IMG/VR virus record: IMGVR_UViG_3300025120_000060
Location: 1 to 57,269 of that record
Length of the DNA: 57,269 nt
Source of the DNA: a virus
Reading direction: 5' to 3' (one strand)
This document shows positions 41,611-49,968 of the stretch, in pieces. Both the position numbers and the translations under genes were made by a program. The notes under the pieces are model-generated. The model saw only the letters and a list, made by a program, of their open reading frames with translations, was not told the DNA's origin and ran no database searches. Numbering within the stretch: the first letter of the stretch is position 1; every line of letters begins with the position of its first letter.

Positions 41611-41841
41611 ATGTCAAAATTTTATGGAACTATCAACGAATCCGCAAGGAGAACGGTGCCCACTGCCAGAGGTCATCATAGCATCGGAACAACTGCAGCC
41701 AGTTGGGAAGGGTGCATCAAGGTTCGCCTATGGGAGGATCATGCAACAGGAGATATTTGCTTTAGGGTGGAACAAGAGCCCTGGCACGGGAACGGAGTCC
41801 GGCAGGTCATTGCCGATGGCATCGTGGGCCGTGAATGTTAA
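41611..41841 (+). CDS. Small conserved beta-rich phage protein
   Basis: 76 residues: MSKFYGTINESARRTVPTARGHHSIGTTAASWEGCIKVRLWEDHATGDICFRVEQEPWHGNGVRQVIADGIVGREC. The pattern YGTI-xxAR+T-PTxRGH--I-T-AASW-G-I+V-L--------VE--PW-G-G----I--G is one I remember from many phage genomes, without a known role. Size and strand content are similar to those of TRAP-type ring proteins. It has its own strong operator-bearing promoter and is flanked by R1 and R2-R4. Overlaps the next ORF by 7 bases. Confidence 0.75.
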   Translation: MSKFYGTINESARRTVPTARGHHSIGTTAASWEGCIKVRLWEDHATGDICFRVEQEPWHGNGVRQVIADGIVGREC

Positions 41842-42011
41842 TACAAGCATTTCTGTTCACTGCAATTTTTTGGTTGCTTGGGGCTACACGGCCCCAGGCC
41901 ATCACCGTTTTTGTTTTGTTCTGTGTCTTCTACATCGGCAACGAGGCTGCCGACGCTGTCAAATCCTTAGAAATCCCTGACGAGATACCCCTAGCTTCAA
42001 CATACTTCTAA
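41835..42011 (+). CDS. 58-residue membrane protein overlapping repeat R2
   Basis: MLIQAFLFTAIFWLLGATRP, then QAITVFVLFCVFYIGNEAAD, then AVKSLEIPDEIPLASTYF: two hydrophobic segments joined by GATRPQ and a soluble tail. The start overlaps the previous stop. The last 17 codons are the R2 promoter repeat, so coding and promoter signals share sequence. It could be a small holin-like or signalling membrane protein; no family recognised. Confidence 0.65.
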   Translation: MLIQAFLFTAIFWLLGATRPQAITVFVLFCVFYIGNEAADAVKSLEIPDEIPLASTYF

Positions 42012-42016
42012 TATAA
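41961..42016 (+). promoter_or_regulatory. Promoter-like repeat R2, inside the 58-residue gene
   Basis: AAATCC at 41961 and again at 41971, ACCCC 41987-41991, TCTAAT 42007-42012 followed by ATAA. Spacings N10 and N15 are kept. One mismatch in the -10 provides the stop codon TAA of the overlapping gene. GCCCGCTCGCGCC follows. Confidence 0.6.
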
Positions 42017-42050
42017 AGTTCGCAGCCCGCTCGCGCCAGGAGTTGGTAGA

Positions 42051-42096
42051 AAATCCCAGATGTTCGACCCCAAGCTTTTCACATCTTATAATATAA
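42051..42096 (+). promoter_or_regulatory. Promoter-like repeat R3
   Basis: AAATCC 42051-42056, ACCCC 42067-42071, TATAAT 42087-42092 followed by ATAA. It starts 80 bases after R2 and lies in the 400-base gap 42012-42411, which holds no gene I can support. Confidence 0.7.
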
Positions 42097-42139
42097 AGTT
42101 GGAGCTACCGGGACGCTAGTTGGCAGATGAATCCTTACA

Positions 42140-42185
42140 AAATCCGAGAAGGTCGACCCCCTTTGTTTCGATTCGTATAATATAA
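42140..42185 (+). promoter_or_regulatory. Promoter-like repeat R4
   Basis: AATCC 42130, AAATCC 42140-42145, ACCCC 42156-42160, TATAAT 42176-42181 followed by ATAA. It starts 89 bases after R3. The GC-rich CCCGCCCGCTCGCGCC follows at 42193. Same spacing as R1-R3. Confidence 0.7.
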
Positions 42186-42342
42186 GACTTCGTCCCGCCC
42201 GCTCGCGCCGAGAAAAAAAAAACAAAGAAAAAAATTTTCGGTGCTACGCACAACTTGGTTTAAAGATTGCAGACTTGATTATAATGTCATAACGAGGTTG
42301 TGGATAAGTCAGAAAAAAAGATTAATTTTTTTTAATTTAGGT

Positions 42343-42373
42343 GTTGCTATTTGTTGGGATAAGTAGATACTTT
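42343..42373 (+). promoter_or_regulatory. Promoter with inverted ATCCCAAC operator for the 42412 operon
   Basis: TTGCTA (42344-42349), 18 bases, TACTTT (42368-42373). GTTGCTATTTGTTGGGAT (42343-42360) covers the -35 and spacer; its complement differs at one base from the 41563 element. Confidence 0.6.
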
Positions 42374-42411
42374 AATCTGTCTTATATGACAAGAAAGAGA
42401 GAAATGCTAAT

Positions 42412-42816
42412 ATGCAAAATATCAGTAAAGAAGATAGAGCAAAAATTGACGATTACGCAAGGTTGTCAATTCTTAAGTCTATCTTTGTAAAAGAATGGCA
42501 AGAAACTTGCCGAAAAGAACTTGCCTTTATGAGTGGCAAGTATCTTGGTTTCTTATTGGGTGAGGAATTTCAGTTTTCCCATAAGAAAAGACAAGGTGGT
42601 TTATCTCAAAGTAAGATGACTACTTTTATTAAAGAGAAGTTTGGTTTCTCAGATGACCAAATGAAAGAGATGTTTGGTAGTGAAACTACTATTAATGTAT
42701 TCACACCTAAGCCATTAATCTCTAGTATTCAGCAACAAAAGAAATGTAAAGATAGTATCTTACGTTCTAATGTTATGAATTTAATTCCTAACTATCAAGA
42801 TAAGGTGGTCTTATAA
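42412..42816 (+). CDS. Protein of unknown function, 134 residues
   Basis: MQNISKEDRAKIDDYARLSILKSIFVKEWQETCRKELAFMSGKYLGFLLGEEFQ...: mostly helical and basic, with a mid-region KKRQGGLSQSKMTTFIKEKFGFSDDQMKEMF. No family recognised. It and the next gene form a two-gene unit between an operator-bearing promoter and a strong terminator, so expression is likely independent of the terminase genes. Confidence 0.65.
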   Translation: MQNISKEDRAKIDDYARLSILKSIFVKEWQETCRKELAFMSGKYLGFLLGEEFQFSHKKRQGGLSQSKMTTFIKEKFGFSDDQMKEMFGSETTINVFTPKPLISSIQQQKKCKDSILRSNVMNLIPNYQDKVVL

Positions 42817-43106
42817 TGCCTAATGATTTATTAAGACTTTTAAACTTACCTACTCAAAACACTAATACAGAAATGGATAATCAAAATGATAACACTAGTG
42901 TTAATTGGCAAGGTGATCTTTTGGGTTGGGTTTATTCTAATACTTTGGAAAGTATTCTCTTAACTTGGTTGACTAATAACTCAATGTCAAAGCAAGACTT
43001 GGCAAGAACTTTGGTTTCAGTCATTAGCAATAAACCAAATGGTCAAGGCACAGATGCCACCAGTCAAGTATTAGAAAAACTAACTAGACTTATAAACCAG
43101 TCCTAA
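42816..43106 (+). CDS. Protein of unknown function, 96 residues
   Basis: Start overlaps the previous stop (TAATG). MPNDLLRLLNLPTQNTNTEMDNQND is polar, followed by a helical part NWQGDLLGWVYSNTLESILLTWLTNNSMSKQDLARTLVSVISN. It has no transmembrane segment and no motif I know. It is probably a partner of the 42412 product, given the coupling. Confidence 0.6.
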   Translation: MPNDLLRLLNLPTQNTNTEMDNQNDNTSVNWQGDLLGWVYSNTLESILLTWLTNNSMSKQDLARTLVSVISNKPNGQGTDATSQVLEKLTRLINQS

Positions 43107-43124
43107 TACTGGATACGATACTAA

Positions 43125-43157
43125 CCCCCATCTCTTTTTTGAGATGGGGGTTTTTTT
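43125..43157 (+). terminator. Strong rho-independent terminator
   Basis: Perfect 10-bp stem CCCCCATCTC/GAGATGGGGG with loop TTTTTT and a run of seven T. It closes the early/regulatory block before the terminase gene. Confidence 0.97.
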
Positions 43158-43395
43158 ATGCCTGATCCATTTCCATCTTGTTCAGATCCCCCAAAATCTA
43201 GTACACCTCACCACGTTCACCTACTATATCTAGTAGTCCCATTTCTCACGAAAACTCGAAACGTTTTTTCTGGCACCCCCACACCCCCCTTGTTTTGCGG
43301 GCTTGTTATAATCTAGACTGAAAGTCAAGTTTTACTCATACAGAGTCCCCAGAAAATACTTTTGAAAAGGGGACCCAATTTGATATAAGAAGTCA
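43158..43395 (+). other. Intergenic region before the large terminase
   Basis: No gene I can support. It is C-rich on the + strand around 43245-43290 (CACCCCCACACCCCCC). TATAAT at 43307-43312 has no good -35 at 16-18 bases, so the promoter for the late block is uncertain. Confidence 0.4.
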
Positions 43396-44862
43396 ATGGG
43401 AATGCAAATCGAGGGCCTGACCCCTTTTGAACAAGAAGAAGCCTTAAAGAAACTCGTACTTCGAAAAAAAATTTTAGAATTACAAGGCAAACAGAAAGAT
43501 GATTTTTTATTGTTTGTCAGGTCTGTTTGGCCAGAGTTTATTGCAGGCAATCACCATAAACTTATCGCAAAAAAATTCGAGGCTATCGCCAACAAGAATA
43601 TTAAAAGACTTATTGTTAATATGCCACCACGACACACGAAATCTGAGTTTGCGTCTTTTCTTTTCCCTGCATGGATGATGGGCCGTGAACCACGGCTAAA
43701 GATAATTCAAACATCTCACACGGCAGAATTAGCACAACGCTTTGGTCGTAAGGTAAGAAACTTAATCGACACACAAGATTATCAAAATATTTTTCCGGGC
43801 ATGGAATTATCGGCGGACTCTAAAGCTGCGGGTCGTTGGGAAACAAATGCCGGGGGTGAATATTTTTCTGCCGGTGTCGGCGGTGCTATTACAGGTCGTG
43901 GTGCTGATCTATTAATTATCGACGATCCCCATTCCGAACAAGATGCTTTGAGTGCTACAGCTCTAGAAAATGCGTGGGAGTGGTATTCTTCTGGTCCTCG
44001 TCAGCGTCTGCAGCCAGGGGGTTCTATTGTGATTGTTATGACTCGTTGGAATACAAAAGATATTACCGGAGAACTAATCAAGTCCCAAGGACAACCGAAA
44101 GCGGATCAATGGGACGTAATTGAGTTTCCTGCTATCTTGCCGAATGAAAAACCGGTCTGGCCAGAGTATTGGGAAAAAGAAGAATTAGAATCTGTTAAGG
44201 CATCTATATCAATTGCAAAATGGAATGCGCAGTGGCAACAGAATCCTACAGCAGAAGAAGGAGCTATCATCAAACGTGAATGGTGGCAGCCGTGGGAAAA
44301 ATCTGACATGCCTGGTCTGATGCACGTGATACAATCTTATGATACTGCTTTCAGTAAAAAAGAAACGGCGGACTATTCCGCTATCACTACATGGGGTATA
44401 TTCATGCCTGACGAAAAAACACCTAATATAATTTTGCTTGATGTGAAAAAAGGTAGGTGGGACTTTCCTGAGATGAAAGAGATCGCTTATGATAGCTTCA
44501 AGTATTGGGAACCGGAGTCCGTGGTCATTGAAGCAAAAGCATCAGGTACGCCGCTAACGCAAGAACTTCGTATGCGTGGTATTCCTGTTATCAACTTTAC
44601 ACCTTCTAAAGGCAATGATAAGTTGAGCAGAGTTAACGCCGTAGCGCCTTTGTTTCAATCAGGTGTTGTTTGGTATCCTGAAGGTGAAGTATGGGCCGAA
44701 GAACTAATTGAAGAGTGTGCAGCCTTTCCTTACGGAGAGTATGATGACTTGGTGGATTCTACGACACAAGCGTTGATGCGATTTAGACAAGGTCACTGGG
44801 TAAATCTTGAAGATGATTTTGAAGACGAGCCAGGAGACTATGGGAAAAAGGAATATTATTAA
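43396..44862 (+). CDS. terL: Terminase large subunit
   Basis: 488 residues. ATPase domain: NMPPRHTKSEFAS (Walker A-like, residues 75-87), IIQTSHTAELAQRFGRKVRN, LLIIDDPHSEQD (Walker B, 172-183), VIVMTRWNTKD (coupling motif). Nuclease domain: QSYDTAFSKKETADYSAITTW (Asp315, Asp326) and VVIEAKASG (Glu379). It drives ATP-dependent packaging and cuts the concatemer. The length is normal for the family. Its stop overlaps the next start (TAATG), so it is coupled to the large protein that precedes the portal. Confidence 0.93.
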   Translation: MGMQIEGLTPFEQEEALKKLVLRKKILELQGKQKDDFLLFVRSVWPEFIAGNHHKLIAKKFEAIANKNIKRLIVNMPPRHTKSEFASFLFPAWMMGREPRLKIIQTSHTAELAQRFGRKVRNLIDTQDYQNIFPGMELSADSKAAGRWETNAGGEYFSAGVGGAITGRGADLLIIDDPHSEQDALSATALENAWEWYSSGPRQRLQPGGSIVIVMTRWNTKDITGELIKSQGQPKADQWDVIEFPAILPNEKPVWPEYWEKEELESVKASISIAKWNAQWQQNPTAEEGAIIKREWWQPWEKSDMPGLMHVIQSYDTAFSKKETADYSAITTWGIFMPDEKTPNIILLDVKKGRWDFPEMKEIAYDSFKYWEPESVVIEAKASGTPLTQELRMRGIPVINFTPSKGNDKLSRVNAVAPLFQSGVVWYPEGEVWAEELIEECAAFPYGEYDDLVDSTTQALMRFRQGHWVNLEDDFEDEPGDYGKKEYY

Positions 44863-47603
44863 TGTCAATTTTTGACAGATTTAGAGACATAGCAAGTTTT
44901 TTAAACACCAGACCTGAATCACGGACACAGGAACAGGAGAAGGTGGGAGAGGAACTTGAGGGTGCAGCCAAGACAACTCAAGAGATAGCGGAGTCCCGAT
45001 TACAGGGAACCTCAGATGAAGAAGCAAGAGGATTAGCAGACCTTGTTCGTGATTTCTTTAGCTCTGATGAAAAAGGCATAAAAAAATTTCGAGAAAAAAA
45101 TAAAGATCAGATAGCTCAAGATAAAAAATTTGTAAATAGTATTTTAAAAAAAACACCTGCAGGAGCGGTTAAGGACTTTGTTGTTAAACAAGTAATTCAA
45201 AGATACGGCCCACAGGTAGCTGAGTTGAGCACTGATTTTTTTAATCAAATTATGGAGCCCGAGACTCCTAAAGCAGGAGGTCAGTTTGACTTCATGGGAA
45301 CTATCTACAGTGACCAAGATTATTTTGATGCAGGAAAGATAAAACCTAACGAAAGTGGTCTTTATAAGATTGATCAAGGAAGAGGAGGTGTCAGCAACAT
45401 AAAAGCTTTTATTAATTTATTACCTGATGACTATTCTAAACTACCCACACAAGTTTATAATGATTTTAGACAAGTTAAAAAAAATTATCCTAATACACCT
45501 TTTGCAGATTTCTATGATCCGTCTTCTTTAAAAACTTCAGGGCTTGAATATAATTTGTTAGTAGCAAATCAAGAAAGACCAGATCTTCCAATTACTAAAG
45601 CAAATCTTTTAGATTTAATTGAAGAAGGAGGCGATCTAGATTCCTCAGTTACAAAGACTCGATACAACAGAGGAGAGAGTGGTTCAACTGAAATTTCAGC
45701 AACTCAAAAACGAGTGCAGGAAGCAATCGATCAGCTAGCCGGTTATTCCGCTAATCAATATGTTGGCAAATATTTTCCAGATCTTAATCAATATCTATTA
45801 GATGTTCGAGATGCCTTGGTCACAGAACAAGATAGGTTACGTGCCGGGGAACGTGAGGACTTTTCTGAAACAGAGAAACAACAATACAGTGAGGCTTTAT
45901 CACTAGAGTTTGGAAACAGACTTAACAAAGTTATAGAGTCGTTAAAAACTGAGCGTCCTGGTTTCGTTGATCCCTTAGTCACTACGCTGAACTTTGACAA
46001 CTTACCTGGATCAGAAGCAAGAAACGCTATAATAGAAAAAGCTCGTGTCACTGCTGAAACAAATTATTTTAACGTCATTGACGAATTAGTTTCGGGTCTT
46101 AACAATAACGTTCGAAGTGCTCTTGCTCCACCTTCCGACGATGGTGTTACACCTACCGGAGATAGAATACCTACATACGGAAACATGGCTGTTATGGGAA
46201 CTGGCAACTATGACGTGCAAGGTATCACTGTAAAAGAAAGAGAAGCTTTGAGTGAAAGATTAAACACAGGCTCTCATTACTCTGGTGATTATAAAGGACC
46301 CAATAGAGTGGATTCTTTTCACTTTCGCACAGGACAACTTAACGGAGACGCAGGTCCTATTAACTATTTAATTGAGGTTCAATCTGATCTTGAAGAGAGT
46401 ATGAGAAAAAGCAACAAGTCATACGATCCTTCTGAGGGAATAAAGTTATACAACTTAGCTGAAAAAAATATTAAGTATGCAGCTGAAAAACTTCCTGAGA
46501 TAGAAAACTTTTATAAGATTACAGAAGGTGAGAAAGAATCTTTGAATACGATTCAAAACTTTATGCGTTACGATCCAGATTCAAGTCGAACTATTTTTGC
46601 TTATCAAAGTTTAGAAGATCCAACAAACGTTTACGTTAGAGCAGGTCCTTTAGGAACTTTTCAAAATGCAAATGGAGATGCCTTAGATGATATGAATGCG
46701 ACCGCTGCAGATTTTAAAGTATATAGAAACTCACCGGATCAAGAGTTTATTCCTGCGGGTAGTGAAGTTATGAAGACTTTTTTAGAAGTTTATTTTGGTG
46801 ATGACAATGCAGTGATGACAGATAGGATTCCTGCTGCCAACTTAAATAATTATTTAGCGAAAAACGATAGAAATGATGAGCTCCTTAAATACATGAAAAA
46901 ATTAAATGTGTTTAGAGAAGATATTTTTAAACAAGATAAAATAGGAAGGGAAAACCAAGAAGGTGCTTATAGTAAGACAATACCTTATGCTACTAGCCCT
47001 CAAGCTTACGCTGAAAAAGCGGTGTACGAATTTATAAACGATTCTGTAAGACAAGGAGTTGATAAAGTTTCTTGGGTGCCTGGTGAAGTTAGTACACAAA
47101 TTCAATTTGCAAGGGAATCAGACCCTTCCGGTTTCACAGATCATGACACTACTTTAAGCACACATCACAGTAATACACAATCACGAGGTATGTTTGATTT
47201 TTATGGAAGTTCAAAACAAACTAAAGATAATCATATGTATCGTGCAGCGGAAGTAGTTGTTGATAAGATATCTAAAATAGGAACTAGAATTTATGGAGAA
47301 GATTTTGTTGCACCTAAGGTATATGAGCAAGGAGCCACGAACGAAGCGGGTCAATTCATAAATCCAATTGATGCAACTTATTTTACTAATGACAGAATTA
47401 ATCAATATAACAAAGGAGAGGTTATGCCAGGTATAACACAAGGATGGGGTTTTATTGATCTTAAGCCTATGCTTGATTCTATTAAGGGCGAAAACAAAGC
47501 TGAGATAGTTCAACAGATTTTAGGAAACTACGTTGAACGTAAAAGAGGTGGACAAATAGAAAGTCCTAGTTTACTTTCCTTAGATGAGGTCATAAATGGT
47601 TGA
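44862..47603 (+). CDS. Large polyvalent-like protein between terminase and portal, 913 residues
   Basis: Mostly helical. Two segments match the large polyvalent protein-associated pattern: HYSGDYKGPNRVDSFHFRTGQLNGDAGPINYLIEVQSDLEES (about residues 471-512; compare 'H....NVL.H.R........L.IEE.QSDW') and YAEKAVYEFINDSVRQGVDKVSWVPGEVSTQIQF (about 715-750; compare 'L.LK.......G.D.I.WT.GE.Q..R'). These occur in multi-domain proteins injected with mobile-element or phage DNA. The C-terminus has KRGGQIESPSLLSLDEV. It is probably packaged in the virion. Overlaps the portal gene by 8 bases. Confidence 0.65.
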   Translation: MSIFDRFRDIASFLNTRPESRTQEQEKVGEELEGAAKTTQEIAESRLQGTSDEEARGLADLVRDFFSSDEKGIKKFREKNKDQIAQDKKFVNSILKKTPAGAVKDFVVKQVIQRYGPQVAELSTDFFNQIMEPETPKAGGQFDFMGTIYSDQDYFDAGKIKPNESGLYKIDQGRGGVSNIKAFINLLPDDYSKLPTQVYNDFRQVKKNYPNTPFADFYDPSSLKTSGLEYNLLVANQERPDLPITKANLLDLIEEGGDLDSSVTKTRYNRGESGSTEISATQKRVQEAIDQLAGYSANQYVGKYFPDLNQYLLDVRDALVTEQDRLRAGEREDFSETEKQQYSEALSLEFGNRLNKVIESLKTERPGFVDPLVTTLNFDNLPGSEARNAIIEKARVTAETNYFNVIDELVSGLNNNVRSALAPPSDDGVTPTGDRIPTYGNMAVMGTGNYDVQGITVKEREALSERLNTGSHYSGDYKGPNRVDSFHFRTGQLNGDAGPINYLIEVQSDLEESMRKSNKSYDPSEGIKLYNLAEKNIKYAAEKLPEIENFYKITEGEKESLNTIQNFMRYDPDSSRTIFAYQSLEDPTNVYVRAGPLGTFQNANGDALDDMNATAADFKVYRNSPDQEFIPAGSEVMKTFLEVYFGDDNAVMTDRIPAANLNNYLAKNDRNDELLKYMKKLNVFREDIFKQDKIGRENQEGAYSKTIPYATSPQAYAEKAVYEFINDSVRQGVDKVSWVPGEVSTQIQFARESDPSGFTDHDTTLSTHHSNTQSRGMFDFYGSSKQTKDNHMYRAAEVVVDKISKIGTRIYGEDFVAPKVYEQGATNEAGQFINPIDATYFTNDRINQYNKGEVMPGITQGWGFIDLKPMLDSIKGENKAEIVQQILGNYVERKRGGQIESPSLLSLDEVING

Positions 47604-49968
47604 TAATGTAGATAAAGCAATAAACCCTGCTGAAATAATTGAAATTGAAAAAGTAGGACAAGAAATTACTTTAGAAGGTAAACAAGACGAAGGACAATTT
47701 TTAGAACAAGAAGACGGTTCTGTAATAGTTAATCCAGAAGAAAAAAAAGAAGAAGGAATTCCTTTCGGGGCAAACTTAGCAGATTTTATCGAAGACGATA
47801 CTTTAGATGAGTTGTCTAACGAACTTCAAGCAGAGTATGCATCAGACCGTAGCTCTAGAGAAGAATGGGAACAAGGATATACCAAAGGTTTAGATTTACT
47901 TGGTTTTAAGTACGAAGAAAGATCTCGACCTTTTTCAGGTGCAAGTGGAGTGTATCACCCGCTACTCTCAGAGTCTGTTGTCCAGTTTCAAGCTCAGTCA
48001 TACAAAGAATTATTGCCTGCAGGAGGACCTGTTAAAACTCAGATTTTAGGAACGTCAACTCCTGAAATAGAATCTCAATCTGAAAGAGTTAAAGATTTTA
48101 TGAACTATTACATTTCAGATGTGATGGAAGAGTACGATCCTGAAATGGATCAAATGTTATTTCACTTACCTCTAGCAGGAAGTGCATTTAAAAAAGTTTA
48201 TTATGATGGCGGCATGGGTAGAGCTGTGTCTAAATTTATCGCAGCAGAAGATTTGATAGTTCCTTACATGACTTCTGATTTAGAATCTGCAGAGCGTGTA
48301 ACTCACGTTGTTAAAATGACAGAGAACGAAATCAAGAAGCAACAAGTTTCTGGTTTCTATCGTGATGTAAAAATTAGTCCTTATGATGTAGATGATGACA
48401 TTCAAGAAAAGTACGATGAGATGGAAGGTGTTAGAAAAGAACAGACCTATCAAGATTTTACTTTATTGGAAATGCATATCTTGTTGGACCTAAAAGGTTT
48501 CGAAGAAGATAACGGACTTAAAGTACCTTACATTGTTACTATTGATGAAGGGTCTGGTAAGATACTTTCTATTTACAGAAACTTTAACAAACAAGACAAT
48601 AAAAAAATTCAATACTTTGTTCACTACAAGTTCTTACCTGGTCTAGGTTTTTACGGCTTTGGTCTCATCCACATGTTGGGTGGTCTAAGTAGAACTGCAA
48701 CAGCAGCTCTTCGTCAATTACTTGATGCCGGAACTTTGTCTAACTTACCTGCGGGATTCAAGTCGCGTGGTTTTAGAATAAGAGATGATGATCAACCTCT
48801 ACAGCCTGGAGAATTTAGAGACGTTGATGCACCTAACGGAGTCCTACGAGATTCTTTAATGCCACTACCTTACAAAGAACCATCAGCTACTTTATTTAAT
48901 CTTCTAGGTTTTTGTGTGGACGCAGGTAGAAGATTTGCTTCCATAGCTGATCAGAAACTTGCAGAGGGAGGCAGTCAAGAAATGCCAGTTGGCACAACTA
49001 TGGCGTTGCTCGAAAGAGGAACAAAAGTTATGTCAGCGATTCACAAGAGATTACACTACGCACAGAAAATTGAATTCAAGTTATTAGCAAAAGTATTTTC
49101 AACATACCTACCTCCAATGTATCCTTACAACGTAGCCGGTGGTAATGCCTTTGTTAAAGCTCAAGACTTTGATCAAAGAGTTGATGTTGTACCTGTTTCA
49201 GATCCAAACGTTTTTTCAATTTCACAAAGAGTGACAATGGCACAAATGCAATTACAACTGGCACAATCCAATCCGCAATTACATAATTTGTATGAGGCAT
49301 ACAATAGAATGTATCAAGCCTTGGGTGTTCAACAAATTGAAAATATTTTACCACCTCCTCAACAACCCGTTCCTACCGATCCAGGAATGGAAAATGCACA
49401 AGCATTAAAGGGTGCACAATTACAAGCTTTCATTCAACAAAATCATGATGCTCACATTGAAGCTCATAGATCTTTTATGTCTTCTCAATTGGTTAAGGGA
49501 CAGATTGCTATTCTTGCTATTTTACAAGGACATGTATCGGAGCATATCTCTTTGGCTGCTAGAGCACAGATTCAAGCAGTTGTACAACAACAGTTAATGC
49601 AAATAGCTCAGCAAATGGGTGGACAAGTTCCTCCTCAAGTTGCTCAACAGATTCAAGCAGAAGGTGAAAATCAAATTTCTCAAATTATTGCAGTTGTAAC
49701 TAACAAAATGGTTCAAGAAGAACAACAAGGTTTGATGCAACAGGGCCAAGATCCAATAGTAGAGCTTAAAAATAAAGAGTTAGAGCTTCGCGGTGCGGAC
49801 ATTGAGCGTAGAGCAAAGGAATCTATGATGCAGTTCCAGATGGATCAACAAAGATTAGAGCAAGATAGAGATATAGCTGAAAAGAAACTTCAAACTCAAG
49901 AGGATTTGACAGAGTATAGACAAGAAATGGCTCTAAGAAGAGACGAATTAAAGAGGAGTAGTAAGTAA
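47596..49968 (+). CDS. Portal protein
   Basis: 790 residues. After an acidic N-terminus, the body SREEWEQGYTKGLDLLGFKYEERSRPFSGASGVYHPLLSESVVQFQAQSYKELLPAGGPVKTQI and VHYKFLPGLGFYGFGLIHMLGGLSRTATAALRQLLDAGTLSNLPAGFKSRG is typical of large podovirus portals. The C-terminal 150 residues are Gln-rich and helical (barrel-like region: MQLQLAQSNPQLHNLYEAY; QQNHDAHIEAHRSFM). It forms the dodecameric DNA channel at one capsid vertex. Starts inside the previous gene. Confidence 0.88.
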   Translation: MVDNVDKAINPAEIIEIEKVGQEITLEGKQDEGQFLEQEDGSVIVNPEEKKEEGIPFGANLADFIEDDTLDELSNELQAEYASDRSSREEWEQGYTKGLDLLGFKYEERSRPFSGASGVYHPLLSESVVQFQAQSYKELLPAGGPVKTQILGTSTPEIESQSERVKDFMNYYISDVMEEYDPEMDQMLFHLPLAGSAFKKVYYDGGMGRAVSKFIAAEDLIVPYMTSDLESAERVTHVVKMTENEIKKQQVSGFYRDVKISPYDVDDDIQEKYDEMEGVRKEQTYQDFTLLEMHILLDLKGFEEDNGLKVPYIVTIDEGSGKILSIYRNFNKQDNKKIQYFVHYKFLPGLGFYGFGLIHMLGGLSRTATAALRQLLDAGTLSNLPAGFKSRGFRIRDDDQPLQPGEFRDVDAPNGVLRDSLMPLPYKEPSATLFNLLGFCVDAGRRFASIADQKLAEGGSQEMPVGTTMALLERGTKVMSAIHKRLHYAQKIEFKLLAKVFSTYLPPMYPYNVAGGNAFVKAQDFDQRVDVVPVSDPNVFSISQRVTMAQMQLQLAQSNPQLHNLYEAYNRMYQALGVQQIENILPPPQQPVPTDPGMENAQALKGAQLQAFIQQNHDAHIEAHRSFMSSQLVKGQIAILAILQGHVSEHISLAARAQIQAVVQQQLMQIAQQMGGQVPPQVAQQIQAEGENQISQIIAVVTNKMVQEEQQGLMQQGQDPIVELKNKELELRGADIERRAKESMMQFQMDQQRLEQDRDIAEKKLQTQEDLTEYRQEMALRRDELKRSSK

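Noticed and set aside
41624-41980. 118-codon ORF overlapping the 41611 gene
   Set aside because: Shadow frame: the 76-residue protein has the promoter, ribosome site and conserved pattern, and the 58-residue membrane ORF explains the rest.
43158-43316. 52-codon ORF opening MPDPFPSCSDPPKSS after the terminator
   Set aside because: It begins in the terminator T-run without a ribosome site, has a Pro/Cys-odd composition and overlaps the C-rich intergenic stretch.
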